From contig CM049322.1 in the NCBI GenBank assembly GCA_026874595.1, positions 7,489,900 to 7,553,899 of the forward strand: a stretch of 64,000 nucleotides of DNA, read 5' to 3'. The notes below the pieces were generated by a model. That model saw only the letters and a list, made by a program, of their open reading frames with translations. It had not been told where the DNA came from and did not search any database. The position numbers and the translations under genes are program-made. The DNA is from Sipunculus nudus (lineage: Eukaryota; Annelida; Sipuncula; Golfingiida; Sipunculidae). Below are positions 38,961 through 48,269 of this stretch, in pieces (position 1 is the first letter of the stretch; every line of letters begins with the position of its first letter).

Positions 38961-39474
38961 AAAACAAGGGAAGTCGCAAGGACCTTCACTGTGTATATAC
39001 CGTTTTGTAGCACTGTATCATTGAACTTATATCTGCTTTATCACTAGTATCCGACTCTAGTCAGACTAAAGGATTTCGTTTTTGGTATACTGTAATGACG
39101 CCGGACTCTGGTTTATGTTTTTTCCAGTTATCGGTATGACGTATGTAGGCGTCAAGTTTCGTGTGGTCACACATACGACGACCGTGTACGGACTATCAAG
39201 ATCTGCATGCGTATTTTTTTTTTGATTTGGTTGTATTATGGATATGACTGGAATGTATAAATATCACATGTAACTCAAATGATCTGATTTCTTGTTTTGT
39301 TTTATCATACCAGACCTTCCATAAAAACACTCACACATTTAATACACAAAGATGCACAAGACGCAATACTCTCCTCAACGTAACATTTTAATACATCGGC
39401 CAATACAGTACATACGACATACGCTAGTTACAAACGGCAAACATACATTCTTCAAAAGAAAGGTATCTGATTAA
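38961..39474. other. Intergenic, convergent gene ends
   Basis: No gene. A minus-strand ATTAAA near 39387 may terminate the next gene. Confidence 0.35.
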
Positions 39475-40725
39475 CTAATAAAAACGTATGCAAAGGCTAC
39501 CATCATCGCTGGATGAAGAAGACGATGTGCGTGTACCGCCGATGTCCAAAGAAGAGTCAGAAGACCTTCGATCCGTGTAATAAGTAGCAGGTGGGTCTCT
39601 CCTGAATACTTCATTGTCGTCAATGGAACTGGCCAGAGACGAATAAGGACACGATACGTCGTCATCCTCGCTGGTCAGAACAGAGTCTGGAGACCGTGGT
39701 TCAGTGTCAGGAGAGGCAGGGGGGTCTGTGTATCTGATTACTTCGCTAGTCAAAGCATCCATATCATTGGCGAAATCCTGACCGGTGTAAGGAGACCGTG
39801 GTTCCGGGTCAGGAGAGGCAGGGGGCTCTGTGTACCTGATAACTCCATCACTCATAGCATTCCTAACATTGGCGAAATCATGACCGGTGTCGTCATTATC
39901 GCTGGCCTGGGACATGTAACGAGACGATATGTTATCATCGTCGCTGGCCAGAAAGGAGTAAGGAGACCGCGGTTCCGCGTCTGGAGAGGCAGGGGGGTCT
40001 GTGTACCTGATAACTCCATCACTCATAGCATTCCTCACATTGGCGAAATCATAAACATCGCCGTCATCGCCACTGGCCATCTCAACACTATCATTCTCAT
40101 TGACGCCCATAGCACTCTGTGTGTCGCTGTCATATGCACCTTCACCATACATGACGAAATTGGTTCCCCTCATCATTCGCGCGCACTTAAGATTAAGTGC
40201 AACGTCGGGTATATATCGCACAAGCCTTTTCCATTCCGACTTGTTCAAAGTCACACATACTTTTTGAGTGACGACACCGTTTTCGGTGTCAACGTACTTG
40301 AATGTTACCTCGTAGTTATCAGAGCCATGTGGACATTGCTTGGCGTACATGGTCAACCGTTTTCCGCGATACTCTTCCAGGATCAGTTTCACCCGATTAT
40401 GAACCGCTATTGCTCGTGTAAACTCGGCTGCGCGACCTGATAACTGCTTCCACGCGATATAACTGAAGTAGATCACACGGCGCTCAAACCCAGGTGCAAG
40501 GCCTTTCACAAGGAAGATACCCTGCTGATCAATATACAACCCCGCACGGTCATCACACTCACGAACGCCTTCGTCCGAAATGGTTTGCCAGAGAGGTACC
40601 GTCCACATGTCATGGCCAGTAGAACCAGCTGTCAGGTTGATCGGTATCCGAACTGTATACACGTTCATATAGGTGTCACCTGAACCATCGGTGGTCCGTT
40701 CACTTTCACTGTCCCGGTCATCCAT
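39475..40725 (-). CDS. PC4-like N-terminal region with Asp/Ser/Pro repeats
   Basis: A 416-residue protein. The ATG at 40725 directly follows a GTG, and ATG is taken. Residues about 15-190 hold two segments resembling the PC4/p15 single-strand-DNA-binding fold: VIYFSYIAWKQLSGRA (about 85-100) and KVCVTLNKSEWKRLVRYIPD (about 158-177), the latter very like the PC4 signature of beta strand plus helix. The C-terminal half is disordered and acidic. It carries three copies of a 35-45 residue repeat built from DFANVRNAMSDGVIRY and DPPASPDxEPRSP, with Asp/Ser-rich linkers (possible phosphorylation sites), and ends in a Ser run. PC4 family proteins act as transcription coactivators or replication factors, so a nuclear role is inferred. 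No signal peptide. Confidence 0.65.
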   Translation of the reverse strand: MDDRDSESERTTDGSGDTYMNVYTVRIPINLTAGSTGHDMWTVPLWQTISDEGVRECDDRAGLYIDQQGIFLVKGLAPGFERRVIYFSYIAWKQLSGRAAEFTRAIAVHNRVKLILEEYRGKRLTMYAKQCPHGSDNYEVTFKYVDTENGVVTQKVCVTLNKSEWKRLVRYIPDVALNLKCARMMRGTNFVMYGEGAYDSDTQSAMGVNENDSVEMASGDDGDVYDFANVRNAMSDGVIRYTDPPASPDAEPRSPYSFLASDDDNISSRYMSQASDNDDTGHDFANVRNAMSDGVIRYTEPPASPDPEPRSPYTGQDFANDMDALTSEVIRYTDPPASPDTEPRSPDSVLTSEDDDVSCPYSSLASSIDDNEVFRRDPPATYYTDRRSSDSSLDIGGTRTSSSSSSDDGSLCIRFY

Positions 40726-41196
40726 CACGGGCCCTTCTAATGAATGTTGTTACATGAAATCGGGTCGGACTATGCGATACTGGCTGTACGTATGGCTACA
40801 GGTACGTTGTACAATGTGTTACTCGGTGTACACACACACGCACAAATAAGTATATCGAAAATATATCCCCATACAAATACTGTTTACAGCTCAATTGGGT
40901 ACCAGTGACATTCAGACACTGAAAACACACACACACATATTCGAACACACACATACGACACAAGACGAAAGGTAATGAAGACAGACAAATAAAATCAGGT
41001 TTGTTACCATTATACATAAGGTTTATTGTCAAAAGCCGTACATGTCTATTAAGCAGTTATGTGTGTATATATATATATATATATGAATCATACATACATG
41101 TTTTTACAAATGAAAAAGTGTACAGGTCTAATCATATTACTAGTTGCTAAAACACCAACGTCATCAAAGTTCTCAATCAGAATGCATCTGTATCGT
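40726..41196. other. Intergenic, 3' UTR of the next minus-strand gene
   Basis: It holds a minus-strand AATAAA (TTTATT at 41029-41034) and CA/AT microsatellites at about 40928-40940 and 41065-41082. No gene. Confidence 0.45.
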
Positions 41197-41850
41197 TTAC
41201 ATATAGCAATCTATGACATCCTCCAGGGGGCAACGGCACCTGACACATGTTTTATCGTCCTTCGCTATAATATGCCACGCGCATTGGAAACAGCAGACGA
41301 AGTGACCGCACGGAACAAACACCGTCTTCCTTTTATTCTCCATGCACACTATACAACAACTGAGCTCTGACCCGGATTCGTCACGAACGTCCTGTCCCCG
41401 TTTTTTATTGAGCATGTCCCGTGTGATCTGCCACCGTCCGACACGAGATATGTTCTGCGCTTGGGAGAGATGACCCTTCAGCCGGTGCACGGTATCGTTG
41501 ATACGCGAAGCTGCCTCATGATTCAGAGAGGAGAGAAGAACCGTGCGCGCCTCGCACTGACCATGAGAGCCAAGCAAGTTGATAAACGCGAGGAGATGCC
41601 GTAGACCCCGCCTTTTGAGGACGGACAGCAATTCATCGTTCTTCTGTGAATTGGTCGGCCTTGCCTGTATGCTTTCCACATGCTCTTGAAGCAAAATGTT
41701 GTTTTGCAGCAGGGCGACCATAAGCTTCTCGTTTGGGTCCAGCGTGTTCTGTAAATGGATTGCAGCAGAATTGATCACGTCTGCGACAGGAACCGACGGA
41801 TGGTTTGACATGTAAGCACTTACATCCAATTGACATTCCTTGTCAGTCAT
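41197..41850 (-). CDS. CARD-RING protein
   Basis: A 217-residue protein. The ATG at 41850 lies about 90 bases downstream of a TATA-like GTATAAG (41942-41936). Residues about 12-105 form a CARD-like bundle of the same type as the cluster at 42-46 kb (YMSNHPSVPVADVIN, then LLQNNILLQEHVE, then LLSVLKRRGLRHLLAFINLL). A linker follows and the C-terminal RING (about 165-217) has CIVC, CGHFVCCFQC and CVRC ligands and a CYM end. The RING is very similar to that of the 387-residue gene at 44922. AATAAA lies about 165 bases past the stop. It is probably an E3 ligase directed by its CARD (inference). Confidence 0.8.
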   Translation of the reverse strand: MTDKECQLDVSAYMSNHPSVPVADVINSAAIHLQNTLDPNEKLMVALLQNNILLQEHVESIQARPTNSQKNDELLSVLKRRGLRHLLAFINLLGSHGQCEARTVLLSSLNHEAASRINDTVHRLKGHLSQAQNISRVGRWQITRDMLNKKRGQDVRDESGSELSCCIVCMENKRKTVFVPCGHFVCCFQCAWHIIAKDDKTCVRCRCPLEDVIDCYM

Positions 41851-41935
41851 GTTTGTGTTGCAGGCGATCCGGAACACGGTTAGCTCACATCAAATGCGTC
41901 GGGTGAAATAAGCCAGGAGACGCGCACAGGCGCCT

Positions 41936-41942
41936 CTTATAC
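41936..41942 (-). promoter_or_regulatory. TATA-like box of the CARD-RING gene
   Basis: GTATAAG on the minus strand, about 90 bases upstream of the ATG. Confidence 0.5.
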
Positions 41943-42187
41943 GTGTAAGTGAACGGAAGGTAGGTACAATCCTTTTTGATTTTTTTTTTTGGTGCTGCAT
42001 GCGTAGTCCTAGGTAACGTTTTGTGTTATGGCGTATCACGTGATTCACGCAGGTTTGTGATATAATACTGAGTCACTGTACACACAATAAATATACGTGT
42101 TTTCCTTGCGCATGATATCGATGGTCGTTATCATGTATAGGCAGATGTAGACACAATCCTAAGCCTTTCTTGACCCGTCTATTTGCA

Positions 42188-42598
42188 CTAACGATGGCTG
42201 CAATATGTACGTGTGCAAAGAGCTCCACTTGACGACATTCTTGCTGCAATTTCACGCGTACATGCTTCAAAATTAAGAGCGCGCACTAGCGTGGAGTGCG
42301 CCACCTCATTATCAAATATTTGCAACAAGTTGATAAATGTTACCAGTCTCTGAACGTCCCAATGCTCGAGTATACACAGCAGCTCCCCGTTCCTCACGAT
42401 AGACGTCTCCTTCGCTTTGATACGATCCGCTTGAACAGAGTCGATTAGGCCTCTGTTGACCATGACGTCATACAGCAACACGTCGACATCAAGAGAGGTA
42501 ACCAACTGAGGACGTATGTCACCGATAATGCTTCCGCCCGTGATCGGGGGTTGTATAGACAAGTAATATTCCATTGGCTCTACATCTCCGCTGTACAT
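42188..42598 (-). CDS. CARD-only protein, cluster copy 1
   Basis: A 136-residue protein. The open frame extends upstream to 42721, but that part includes the TATA box (TGTATAAATG, 42660-42651), so the first ATG downstream of the TATA is used. Residues about 8-115 form the cluster's CARD-like bundle: YYLSIQPPI, then LVTSLDVDVLLYDVMV, a charged loop, LLCILEHWDVQRLVTFINLL and a final helix. A short Cys/Ser-rich tail follows (LCTRTYCSHR). No RING. It is nearly identical to copy 2 over much of its length, including promoter text, so the duplication is recent. It may compete for CARD partners (inference). Confidence 0.75.
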   Translation of the reverse strand: MYSGDVEPMEYYLSIQPPITGGSIIGDIRPQLVTSLDVDVLLYDVMVNRGLIDSVQADRIKAKETSIVRNGELLCILEHWDVQRLVTFINLLQIFDNEVAHSTLVRALNFEACTREIAARMSSSGALCTRTYCSHR

Positions 42599-42650
42599 GA
42601 TGTATCCGTAAGGAGTTCTGTTCAGTACGGTGGTTGGCAATGAAATGATG

Positions 42651-42660
42651 CATTTATACA
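42651..42660 (-). promoter_or_regulatory. TATA box of CARD-only copy 1
   Basis: TGTATAAATG, minus strand, about 55 bases before the ATG. It is identical in copies 2 and 3. Confidence 0.7.
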
Positions 42661-42730
42661 GCAACTGTCTATTTATATGTGTGCCCCTCCCCATATCCAC
42701 ACATCCACATCCTTGACCCATCTGTTTGCA

Positions 42731-43117
42731 CTAACGATGGCAGCATAATGGACATGTGCAAAAGGCTCTTTTGCGCCTATCTGCTTCCAAATTAAGAGCG
42801 TACACTAGTCTGGAGTGCGCCACCTTATTATCAAATATTTTCAACAAACTGATAAATTTTACCAGTCTCTTCACGTCCCAATGCTCGAGTACACACAGCA
42901 GCTCCCCGTTCCTCTCGATAGACGTCTCCTTCGTTTTGATACGATCCGCTTGAACAGAGTTGATTAGGCCTCTGTTGACCATGACGTCATACAGCAACAC
43001 GTCGACATAAAGAGAGGTAACCAACTGAGGACGTATGTCACCGATAATGCTTCCGCCCGTGATCGGGGGTTGTATAGACAAGTAATATTCCATTGGCTTT
43101 AAATGTCCGCTGTACAT
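42731..43117 (-). CDS. CARD-only protein, cluster copy 2
   Basis: A 128-residue protein nearly identical to copy 1 through the CARD-like region, with substitutions concentrated in the last third and a tail ending CPLCCHR. The tail begins with basic residues and contains a CxxC-like pair. Start choice follows the TATA box at 43180-43171 (about 55 bases upstream). No RING. The high similarity of both coding and flanking sequence shows a recent tandem duplication of the whole unit. Confidence 0.75.
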   Translation of the reverse strand: MYSGHLKPMEYYLSIQPPITGGSIIGDIRPQLVTSLYVDVLLYDVMVNRGLINSVQADRIKTKETSIERNGELLCVLEHWDVKRLVKFISLLKIFDNKVAHSRLVYALNLEADRRKRAFCTCPLCCHR

Positions 43118-43170
43118 GATGTATCCGTAAACGAGTCCTGTTCAGTACGGTGGTTGGCAACGAAATGATG

Positions 43171-43180
43171 CATTTATACA
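43171..43180 (-). promoter_or_regulatory. TATA box of CARD-only copy 2
   Basis: TGTATAAATG, minus strand, about 55 bases before the ATG. Confidence 0.7.
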
Positions 43181-43288
43181 GCAACTGTCTATTTATATGT
43201 GTGCCCCTCCCCATATCCAGATCCTTGACCCGTCTGTTTGCACTAACTATGGCTGCAATATTGTACGAGTGCCAAGGACTCCATTTTA

Positions 43289-43657
43289 CTAGTTCTTTGA
43301 TGCAAGGTTGCGCGTACATGCTTCACAGTTAAGAGCGGCCAGTAGTAGGAAGTGCGCCACCCTATTACCAAACATGTTCAACAAGCTGATAAATATTACC
43401 AGTTTCTCAACGTCCCAATGCTCGAGTATACACAGCAGCTCCTCGTTCCTCTCGACAGACGTCTCCTTCGCTTTGAGACGACCCGCTTGGTCAGAGTCGA
43501 TAAGGCTTTTGTAGAGCATGGTGTCAACCAACAGCACGTGGACATCAAGAGTGGCAACCAACCGGCCACGTAGTGTACCGATAATGCTTTCGCCCGTGAT
43601 CGGAGGTTGTATTGACAAGTAATATTCAGGTGGCTGCATCACATCTTGGAAGTACAT
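43289..43657 (-). CDS. CARD-only protein, cluster copy 3
   Basis: A 122-residue protein, more diverged from copies 1 and 2 but with the same order of helices (EYYLSIQPPI, LVATLDVHVLLVDTML, LLCILEHWDVEKLVIFISLL). An upstream in-frame ATG overlaps the TATA box (TGTATAAATG, about 43720-43711) and cannot be in the transcript, so the ATG at 43657 is chosen. It ends shortly after the last helix, without the Cys-rich tail of copies 1 and 2. Confidence 0.75.
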   Translation of the reverse strand: MYFQDVMQPPEYYLSIQPPITGESIIGTLRGRLVATLDVHVLLVDTMLYKSLIDSDQAGRLKAKETSVERNEELLCILEHWDVEKLVIFISLLNMFGNRVAHFLLLAALNCEACTRNLASKN

Positions 43658-43710
43658 GATGTATCCGTAAAACGAGTCCTGTTCAGTACGGTGGTTGGCA
43701 ACGAAATGAT

Positions 43711-43720
43711 GCATTTATAC
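43711..43720 (-). promoter_or_regulatory. TATA box of CARD-only copy 3
   Basis: TGTATAAATG, minus strand, overlapping a would-be start codon of the longer open frame. Confidence 0.7.
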
Positions 43721-43847
43721 AGCAACCGCTTATTTATATGTGTGCCCATAGCCCCCCCCCCCCCTCCGCATCCTACACTAAAAAAGCATAAAAAACGTTT
43801 TGACAATCCATACTGCAAGATACGATGACATGCGCCAACTGGCATTC

Positions 43848-44294
43848 TTATCCTTTTTTCGAACCGCCCGTTTGCACAGACGACGGCTGTAAAATGGTAT
43901 GTGTACCGATGACGCCAGTCGGGGAGAAGCTACATCCGTCAGCAAAGCGCTTCCATGCTGCTCGATTCAGACATTTCACGAGCACGACGTGCGGCCCGGA
44001 CCGGTTGCAGGTTTTGAGCAACTCGATAAACGTGACAACTTGTTCAAGCCCCAACTCCATGATGATAAACAGCAGCATCTTGTTCTGATCGATGACGGTA
44101 TCTTCCCCGGTGATACGTGCGGCTTCGTCCTGACTTATAAGACCTTTCTGGAGCAGAGTGTCAATCAGCGAAGGATCGACGTCCAGGCTGGTCACCAACG
44201 TGCGCCACTGTGGCCGGAGGATGCTCGCGCTCGAAATCTCAGGTCTGACAGACAAGTAAAAATTCAATGGCTGCAACGTATCGACCCGGCCCAT
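43848..44294 (-). CDS. CARD-only protein, cluster copy 4, weak promoter
   Basis: A 148-residue member related to copies 1-3 (FYLSVRPEISS, LVTSLDVDPSLIDTLL, LELGLEQVVTFIELL-like) with a longer Ser/Thr/Gly-rich tail. At the position where the other copies have TGTATAAATG, this one has TGTATCCATC, so the TATA box appears lost, although the surrounding promoter text is recognisable. The coding frame is intact. Expression may depend on other elements, or the gene may be decaying. Confidence 0.7.
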   Translation of the reverse strand: MGRVDTLQPLNFYLSVRPEISSASILRPQWRTLVTSLDVDPSLIDTLLQKGLISQDEAARITGEDTVIDQNKMLLFIIMELGLEQVVTFIELLKTCNRSGPHVVLVKCLNRAAWKRFADGCSFSPTGVIGTHTILQPSSVQTGGSKKG

Positions 44295-44921
44295 GGTGTA
44301 TCGGTTAAACAGTCCCGTGCAGTACGGCGGTCGGCGATGAAATGATGGATGGATACAGTGACCGGTACTTTTGTAACCACGCCACAAGCAATGACATATA
44401 AAAGGACATATAAAATAAAACAGAACGGGATTCGACACACACGTTTGAAGTACCAAATCATTACCCCCATGGAGTTACGCCACATGATAGTCGGGAGGTC
44501 GGAGGCTGATTGCATCACACAGAACAGAACATCATACAGAACGCAGTACGAATATACAAACATCACAACGACACACTGACACACACGCACCTAACCGGGA
44601 GAGCGTTCAGAACAGGTTCCCCACATCCGTCATGCAGTACACGTTGTACAGAAGAACACGTTTAAATATATACACTACATTTTATTCATTTGTTATTCAT
44701 TTATACAATAACAAGGGTGCGATTACGAAACACAAATGCGCAAAGTAAGATATATACACAAGTTTGAATCATCAATAAAGAACGTGTCAACGTATGTATG
44801 TTATAGAGAGTATCAATACAAAATCAGTTCACTTATCGTATATACAGGCACTTACGCGTTTCACTGTGTGAGCTGGGGCAGGGGAAGCAAAAAGAGTTCC
44901 TTATGGTACGTCCTGTTAGGT
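44295..44921. other. Intergenic, 3' UTR of the CARD-CARD-RING gene
   Basis: It holds the degenerate promoter of copy 4 at about 44340-44375 and the minus-strand AATAAA (TTTATT, 44681-44687) for the gene ending at 44922. A plus-strand TATAAAAGG at 44397 has no gene behind it. Confidence 0.45.
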
Positions 44922-46085
44922 TCACATGAAACAGGGTTTGATATCTTCTACCCGGTTTCTGCATGTTATACATGTCATATCCTCGTTCTCGCTGCACCTC
45001 AACGCACATGTGAAACAGCACCTTATGTGACCGCAGGGCAGAAATATCGTCTTCCGTTTGTTGTCCATACACACTACACAGACTTGTTCATTGGGATCAT
45101 CTGGAGTCACCGATACGTCGTTTTTCTTTTTCGCACATAGCATATCGCGCATGCGCCTCCACCGTTGACCAGAAGAAACCTGCCCATCCGCCCCGCTTAA
45201 CGTTCCATTGAAAGGTTCGACCTCGTGACGGGTCGGTTGCTCGACCGTGTTCGTTGTTAGCGATCGTCCGACACGGCCAGCCTGCTTCGGGAAAGCGTGT
45301 GCGTTCAATGATTTCACCAGGATATCTCGCGGAACGGGCTGATCATACACCTTCAGCAATCCAATAAACCTGACCAAATTAGGGAGACCCCGCTGAGCGA
45401 GGATGTCCAACAAGGCTGTGCTTTTCGCATATTTGTGACACTTGCGGAGTATGGTTTCGGCATTGAACCTGCTGATGATGCCTTCTTCGACCATCGCCTC
45501 CTGCAGCAGCGGGTCAACGTCCAGGCAATTAGCCAGCGCAACCCGGTCTGAATTGATAACACTGCGTATCGTAATAGCGGGACTGACAGACATGTAAACG
45601 TCGAGTGGATGCAAACAGTCTGGCTGACGCGAAGAAACATGTACACCCGCGCTGCCGCATTTTCCAGTGTGGGGGTCGGCCTGACTGCTTGACGGTTTCC
45701 CGGCTGTGTTCCCAGTAAGGGTACCTCCGCCAGGGACACCCTGCTTCCCGAAAGCGCATGCGTTGAGTGATTCCACCAGGATATCTCGGGGCACGGGTTG
45801 ATCATACTCTTCCAGCAAACCGATAAACCCGATGAAGTTTCGAAGACCTCGCTTCAGAAGGATGGCTATCAACTCACTGGCTTTCCCACTCATAACAGGG
45901 CTGTTGTCTAAAAGTTCAGCGTGGCCCTTGCATATGATGCCTTCCTGGACCATGGCGTTCTGTAGCACAATGTTGACGTCCAAGTACATCAACAGCTTGA
46001 TACGGTTTCCTTTGATCACATTTGATATATCGATAGCGGGACGGACAGACAAGTAAACATCGACTGGATGTAGTGTACGTGACAT
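44922..46085 (-). CDS. CARD-CARD-RING protein
   Basis: A 387-residue protein with two tandem CARD-like bundles of the cluster type (about residues 5-110 and 160-265). Both contain DVYLSVRPAI- or DVYMSVSPAI-like starts and the same QPVPRDILV-SLN ending. A Gly/Ser/Thr-rich linker follows each, and a C-terminal RING (about 338-387) has CVVC, CGHIRCCFTC and CITC ligands and a CFM end, very similar to the RING of the gene at 41197. The start at 46085 lies about 85 bases downstream of a TATA-like TACATAAAG (46177-46169). The internal repeat suggests a domain duplication after CARD-RING fusion. Probably an E3 ligase (inference). Confidence 0.85.
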   Translation of the reverse strand: MSRTLHPVDVYLSVRPAIDISNVIKGNRIKLLMYLDVNIVLQNAMVQEGIICKGHAELLDNSPVMSGKASELIAILLKRGLRNFIGFIGLLEEYDQPVPRDILVESLNACAFGKQGVPGGGTLTGNTAGKPSSSQADPHTGKCGSAGVHVSSRQPDCLHPLDVYMSVSPAITIRSVINSDRVALANCLDVDPLLQEAMVEEGIISRFNAETILRKCHKYAKSTALLDILAQRGLPNLVRFIGLLKVYDQPVPRDILVKSLNAHAFPKQAGRVGRSLTTNTVEQPTRHEVEPFNGTLSGADGQVSSGQRWRRMRDMLCAKKKNDVSVTPDDPNEQVCVVCMDNKRKTIFLPCGHIRCCFTCALRCSENEDMTCITCRNRVEDIKPCFM

Positions 46086-46168
46086 CTCAACACTTTCACA
46101 TTTGGGTAGAGCTAACACCGAACAGAACTGCTGCTGGTACTGGTCTGCTGTAAGCTCATTAAGTTCTG

Positions 46169-46177
46169 CTTTATGTA
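46169..46177 (-). promoter_or_regulatory. TATA-like box of the CARD-CARD-RING gene
   Basis: TACATAAAG on the minus strand about 85 bases before the ATG. A longer TATATATA run lies at about 46230-46247. Confidence 0.45.
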
Positions 46178-46543
46178 GCTGCCAGACAAGTCATCTGATC
46201 GGCAGGAGTTCACTGTGCGCATGTCGAATATATGTATATATATACATGGGAGGGGCGTGTTTCAGACGTAGGTCCATCACTCACGGAATTGACGTTCAAA
46301 TGATGTCCTTGAACAAACACGTGCATCCCTATTATCGTATTGCGTAAAAAGCAGGCCACATAATAGCTTGTTTTAGACTGTCTGATCATCCATTTACGTT
46401 TGGTACGTTTAGTAAACCAGTATTAATCATGACCATATGTACAGAAAAAAAAAACAAGACAAAAATGACAAACTGAACGCTGGTGCATCGCTGATACATA
46501 ACAGCTACGATGTTAACGTCACGTGCCACCTGAACTCCAGTCT
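46178..46543. other. Intergenic
   Basis: 46384-46520 is a diverged partial copy of the 433-bp unit described at 47.1-48.1 kb. No gene. Confidence 0.4.
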
Positions 46544-46891
46544 TTACTCCGTCTGTGCCGCATCATTACCTCTAGACACCGGTTCAGTCGACAGATACGT
46601 TTCCTCTGTGGACTCACTGGTTGCGTCGCACTCACTGCAATCGAGACATCTGAAACATGTTTCACAGTACGGCCGATTTTTCAGGTAGAGGCCGTGTCTC
46701 ATATCTGCAGGTAAACGCCGGTATAAATCCTTCATTGAATCATTCAGATATTTTAGTTCATCATACACATCCTTGCACCGAGACGGGTCAAACATAAAAC
46801 CCCAACATCCGTACAGCATCATGTCCACCGTGTTGAAAAGTTCAATGAATTCCGTACGGTAAGATATTTCCGACCCGTCCGAGGTGGCCAT
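46544..46891 (-). CDS. Small Cys-rich protein of unknown function
   Basis: A 115-residue acidic protein. The N-terminal two thirds is helical. A compact Cys cluster (CETCFRCLDCSEC, about residues 77-89) could bind zinc; a Ser/Thr/Glu-rich tail follows. The ATG lies about 55 bases downstream of a TATATATA run (46956-46944). No known domain is recognised. It shares the idea of a CxxC cluster with the gene at 11764, but no alignment is evident. Confidence 0.55.
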   Translation of the reverse strand: MATSDGSEISYRTEFIELFNTVDMMLYGCWGFMFDPSRCKDVYDELKYLNDSMKDLYRRLPADMRHGLYLKNRPYCETCFRCLDCSECDATSESTEETYLSTEPVSRGNDAAQTE

Positions 46892-47137
46892 TACTCTTTA
46901 TTCTTCTCTTCTGTCTTGGGATACTGGTCCAGTTTAAAGGAACGATATATATATATGCCCGCGATACGGATGGGGCACCGACGTATAGAAGGACTGTTCT
47001 ACAGCGGCTTGACCACCTCAAGTGCGCGCGTGTCTGACGAACGAAACTGTGTCATTGAAACGTGACTTGTATCACTGAAATTGTAAAGCGCAATTAAAGG
47101 TCATATAAAACAGCATGTTTACACTGACGACCCATTT
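46892..47137. other. Intergenic with TATA run
   Basis: It holds the minus-strand TATATATA run (46956-46944). Nothing else is recognised. Confidence 0.35.
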
Positions 47138-48140
47138 ACGTTTGGTACATCTGGTAAACAAGTATGATTCATAACCACATTATTACAGCAAAATATAGAC
47201 GGCCTTGACGCTGGTGCTTAGCTGATACATGAAAACCAGGATGTTATCGCGTTCATGCTGCTGTGACTAACCGCTCAGGACATTGACCGAATGCTTGCGG
47301 TCTGGTTTTTCCGATGTTTGCGCAGTTGTTTTGACACATTTGTCCTTGAGTCACAGTCTGGGCGACATGTCTTATCTCCTGTAAAAAGTTGTTTGCGCAG
47401 ACGTACATTGACACGGTATGACGTGATTTCTCTAGAAAAGGAAGTGAAAACAAAACTTGCACCGGGTGCACTGCTGATTCGTACATCTGAATCGTGGAAA
47501 CTATATATAAAAAATTGTTATTCCCATGTTTCGGCCGTGACTCATTTACCGACAGGACGTTGACCCAGTTACGTTTGGTACGTCTGGTAAACAGGTATGA
47601 TTCATAACCACATGACTACAGTAAAAAATAGACGGCCTTGACGCTGGTGCTTAGCTGGTACATAAAAACCAGGATGTTATCGCGTTCATGCTGCTGTGAC
47701 TAACCGCTCAGGACATTGACCGAATGCTTGCGGTCTGGTTTTTCCGATGTTTGCGCAGTTGTTTTGACACATTTGTCCTTGAGTCACAGTCTGGGCGACA
47801 TGTCTTATCTCCTGTAAAAAGTTGTTTGCGCAGACGTACATTGACACGGTATGACGTGATTTCTCTAGAAAAGGAAGTGAAAACAAAACTTGCACCGGGT
47901 GCACTGCTGATTCGTACATCTGATTCGTGGAAACTATATATAAAATATTGTTATTCCCATGTTTCGGCCGTGACTCATTTACCGACAGGACGTTGAACCG
48001 GATGTTTTCGTGTGGGTTTTCCATAGCTTTTAACGATTTTGTTTTGACACGTTTGTCCTTGAGTGAAAGTATCGCGGTTATCAGATATATGTAAAAAGTT
48101 GTTTTGTTCATGTTGGAATTTCCACAGTATTACGTAATGT
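47138..48140. repeat. 433-bp tandem repeat upstream of the 794-residue gene
   Basis: Two nearly identical units (47138-47563 and 47571-47996, offset 433) are followed by a diverged partial third copy (47985-48140) that runs into the promoter of the next gene. A partial fourth copy lies at 46384-46520. Each complete unit contains TGACGTGA-like CRE half-sites, and the third has the palindrome TTACGTAA (48130-48137). The near identity makes identical 90-residue open frames on both strands, which are not taken as genes. The position suggests an upstream enhancer-like array. Confidence 0.7.
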
Positions 48141-48152
48141 CTGGGTTACTGG

Positions 48153-48161
48153 CTATAAAAG
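48153..48161 (+). promoter_or_regulatory. TATA box of the 794-residue gene
   Basis: CTATAAAAG, about 110 bases before the ATG, directly after the TTACGTAA palindrome. Confidence 0.75.
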
Positions 48162-48269
48162 CTCAGCAGTACCAAACATTCAGCAGAACCTGCCACGCAC
48201 TGCTACCAGCCGGTTGAAACTGCTGCTGCTGTTGCTATTCTCTACATTACAAAAGCAGTCTTCAGCGAC

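Noticed and set aside
47253-48111. Two identical 90-residue plus-strand frames and their minus-strand counterparts
   Set aside because: They are duplicates of one non-coding repeat unit and stay open on both strands; no promoter or domain supports them.
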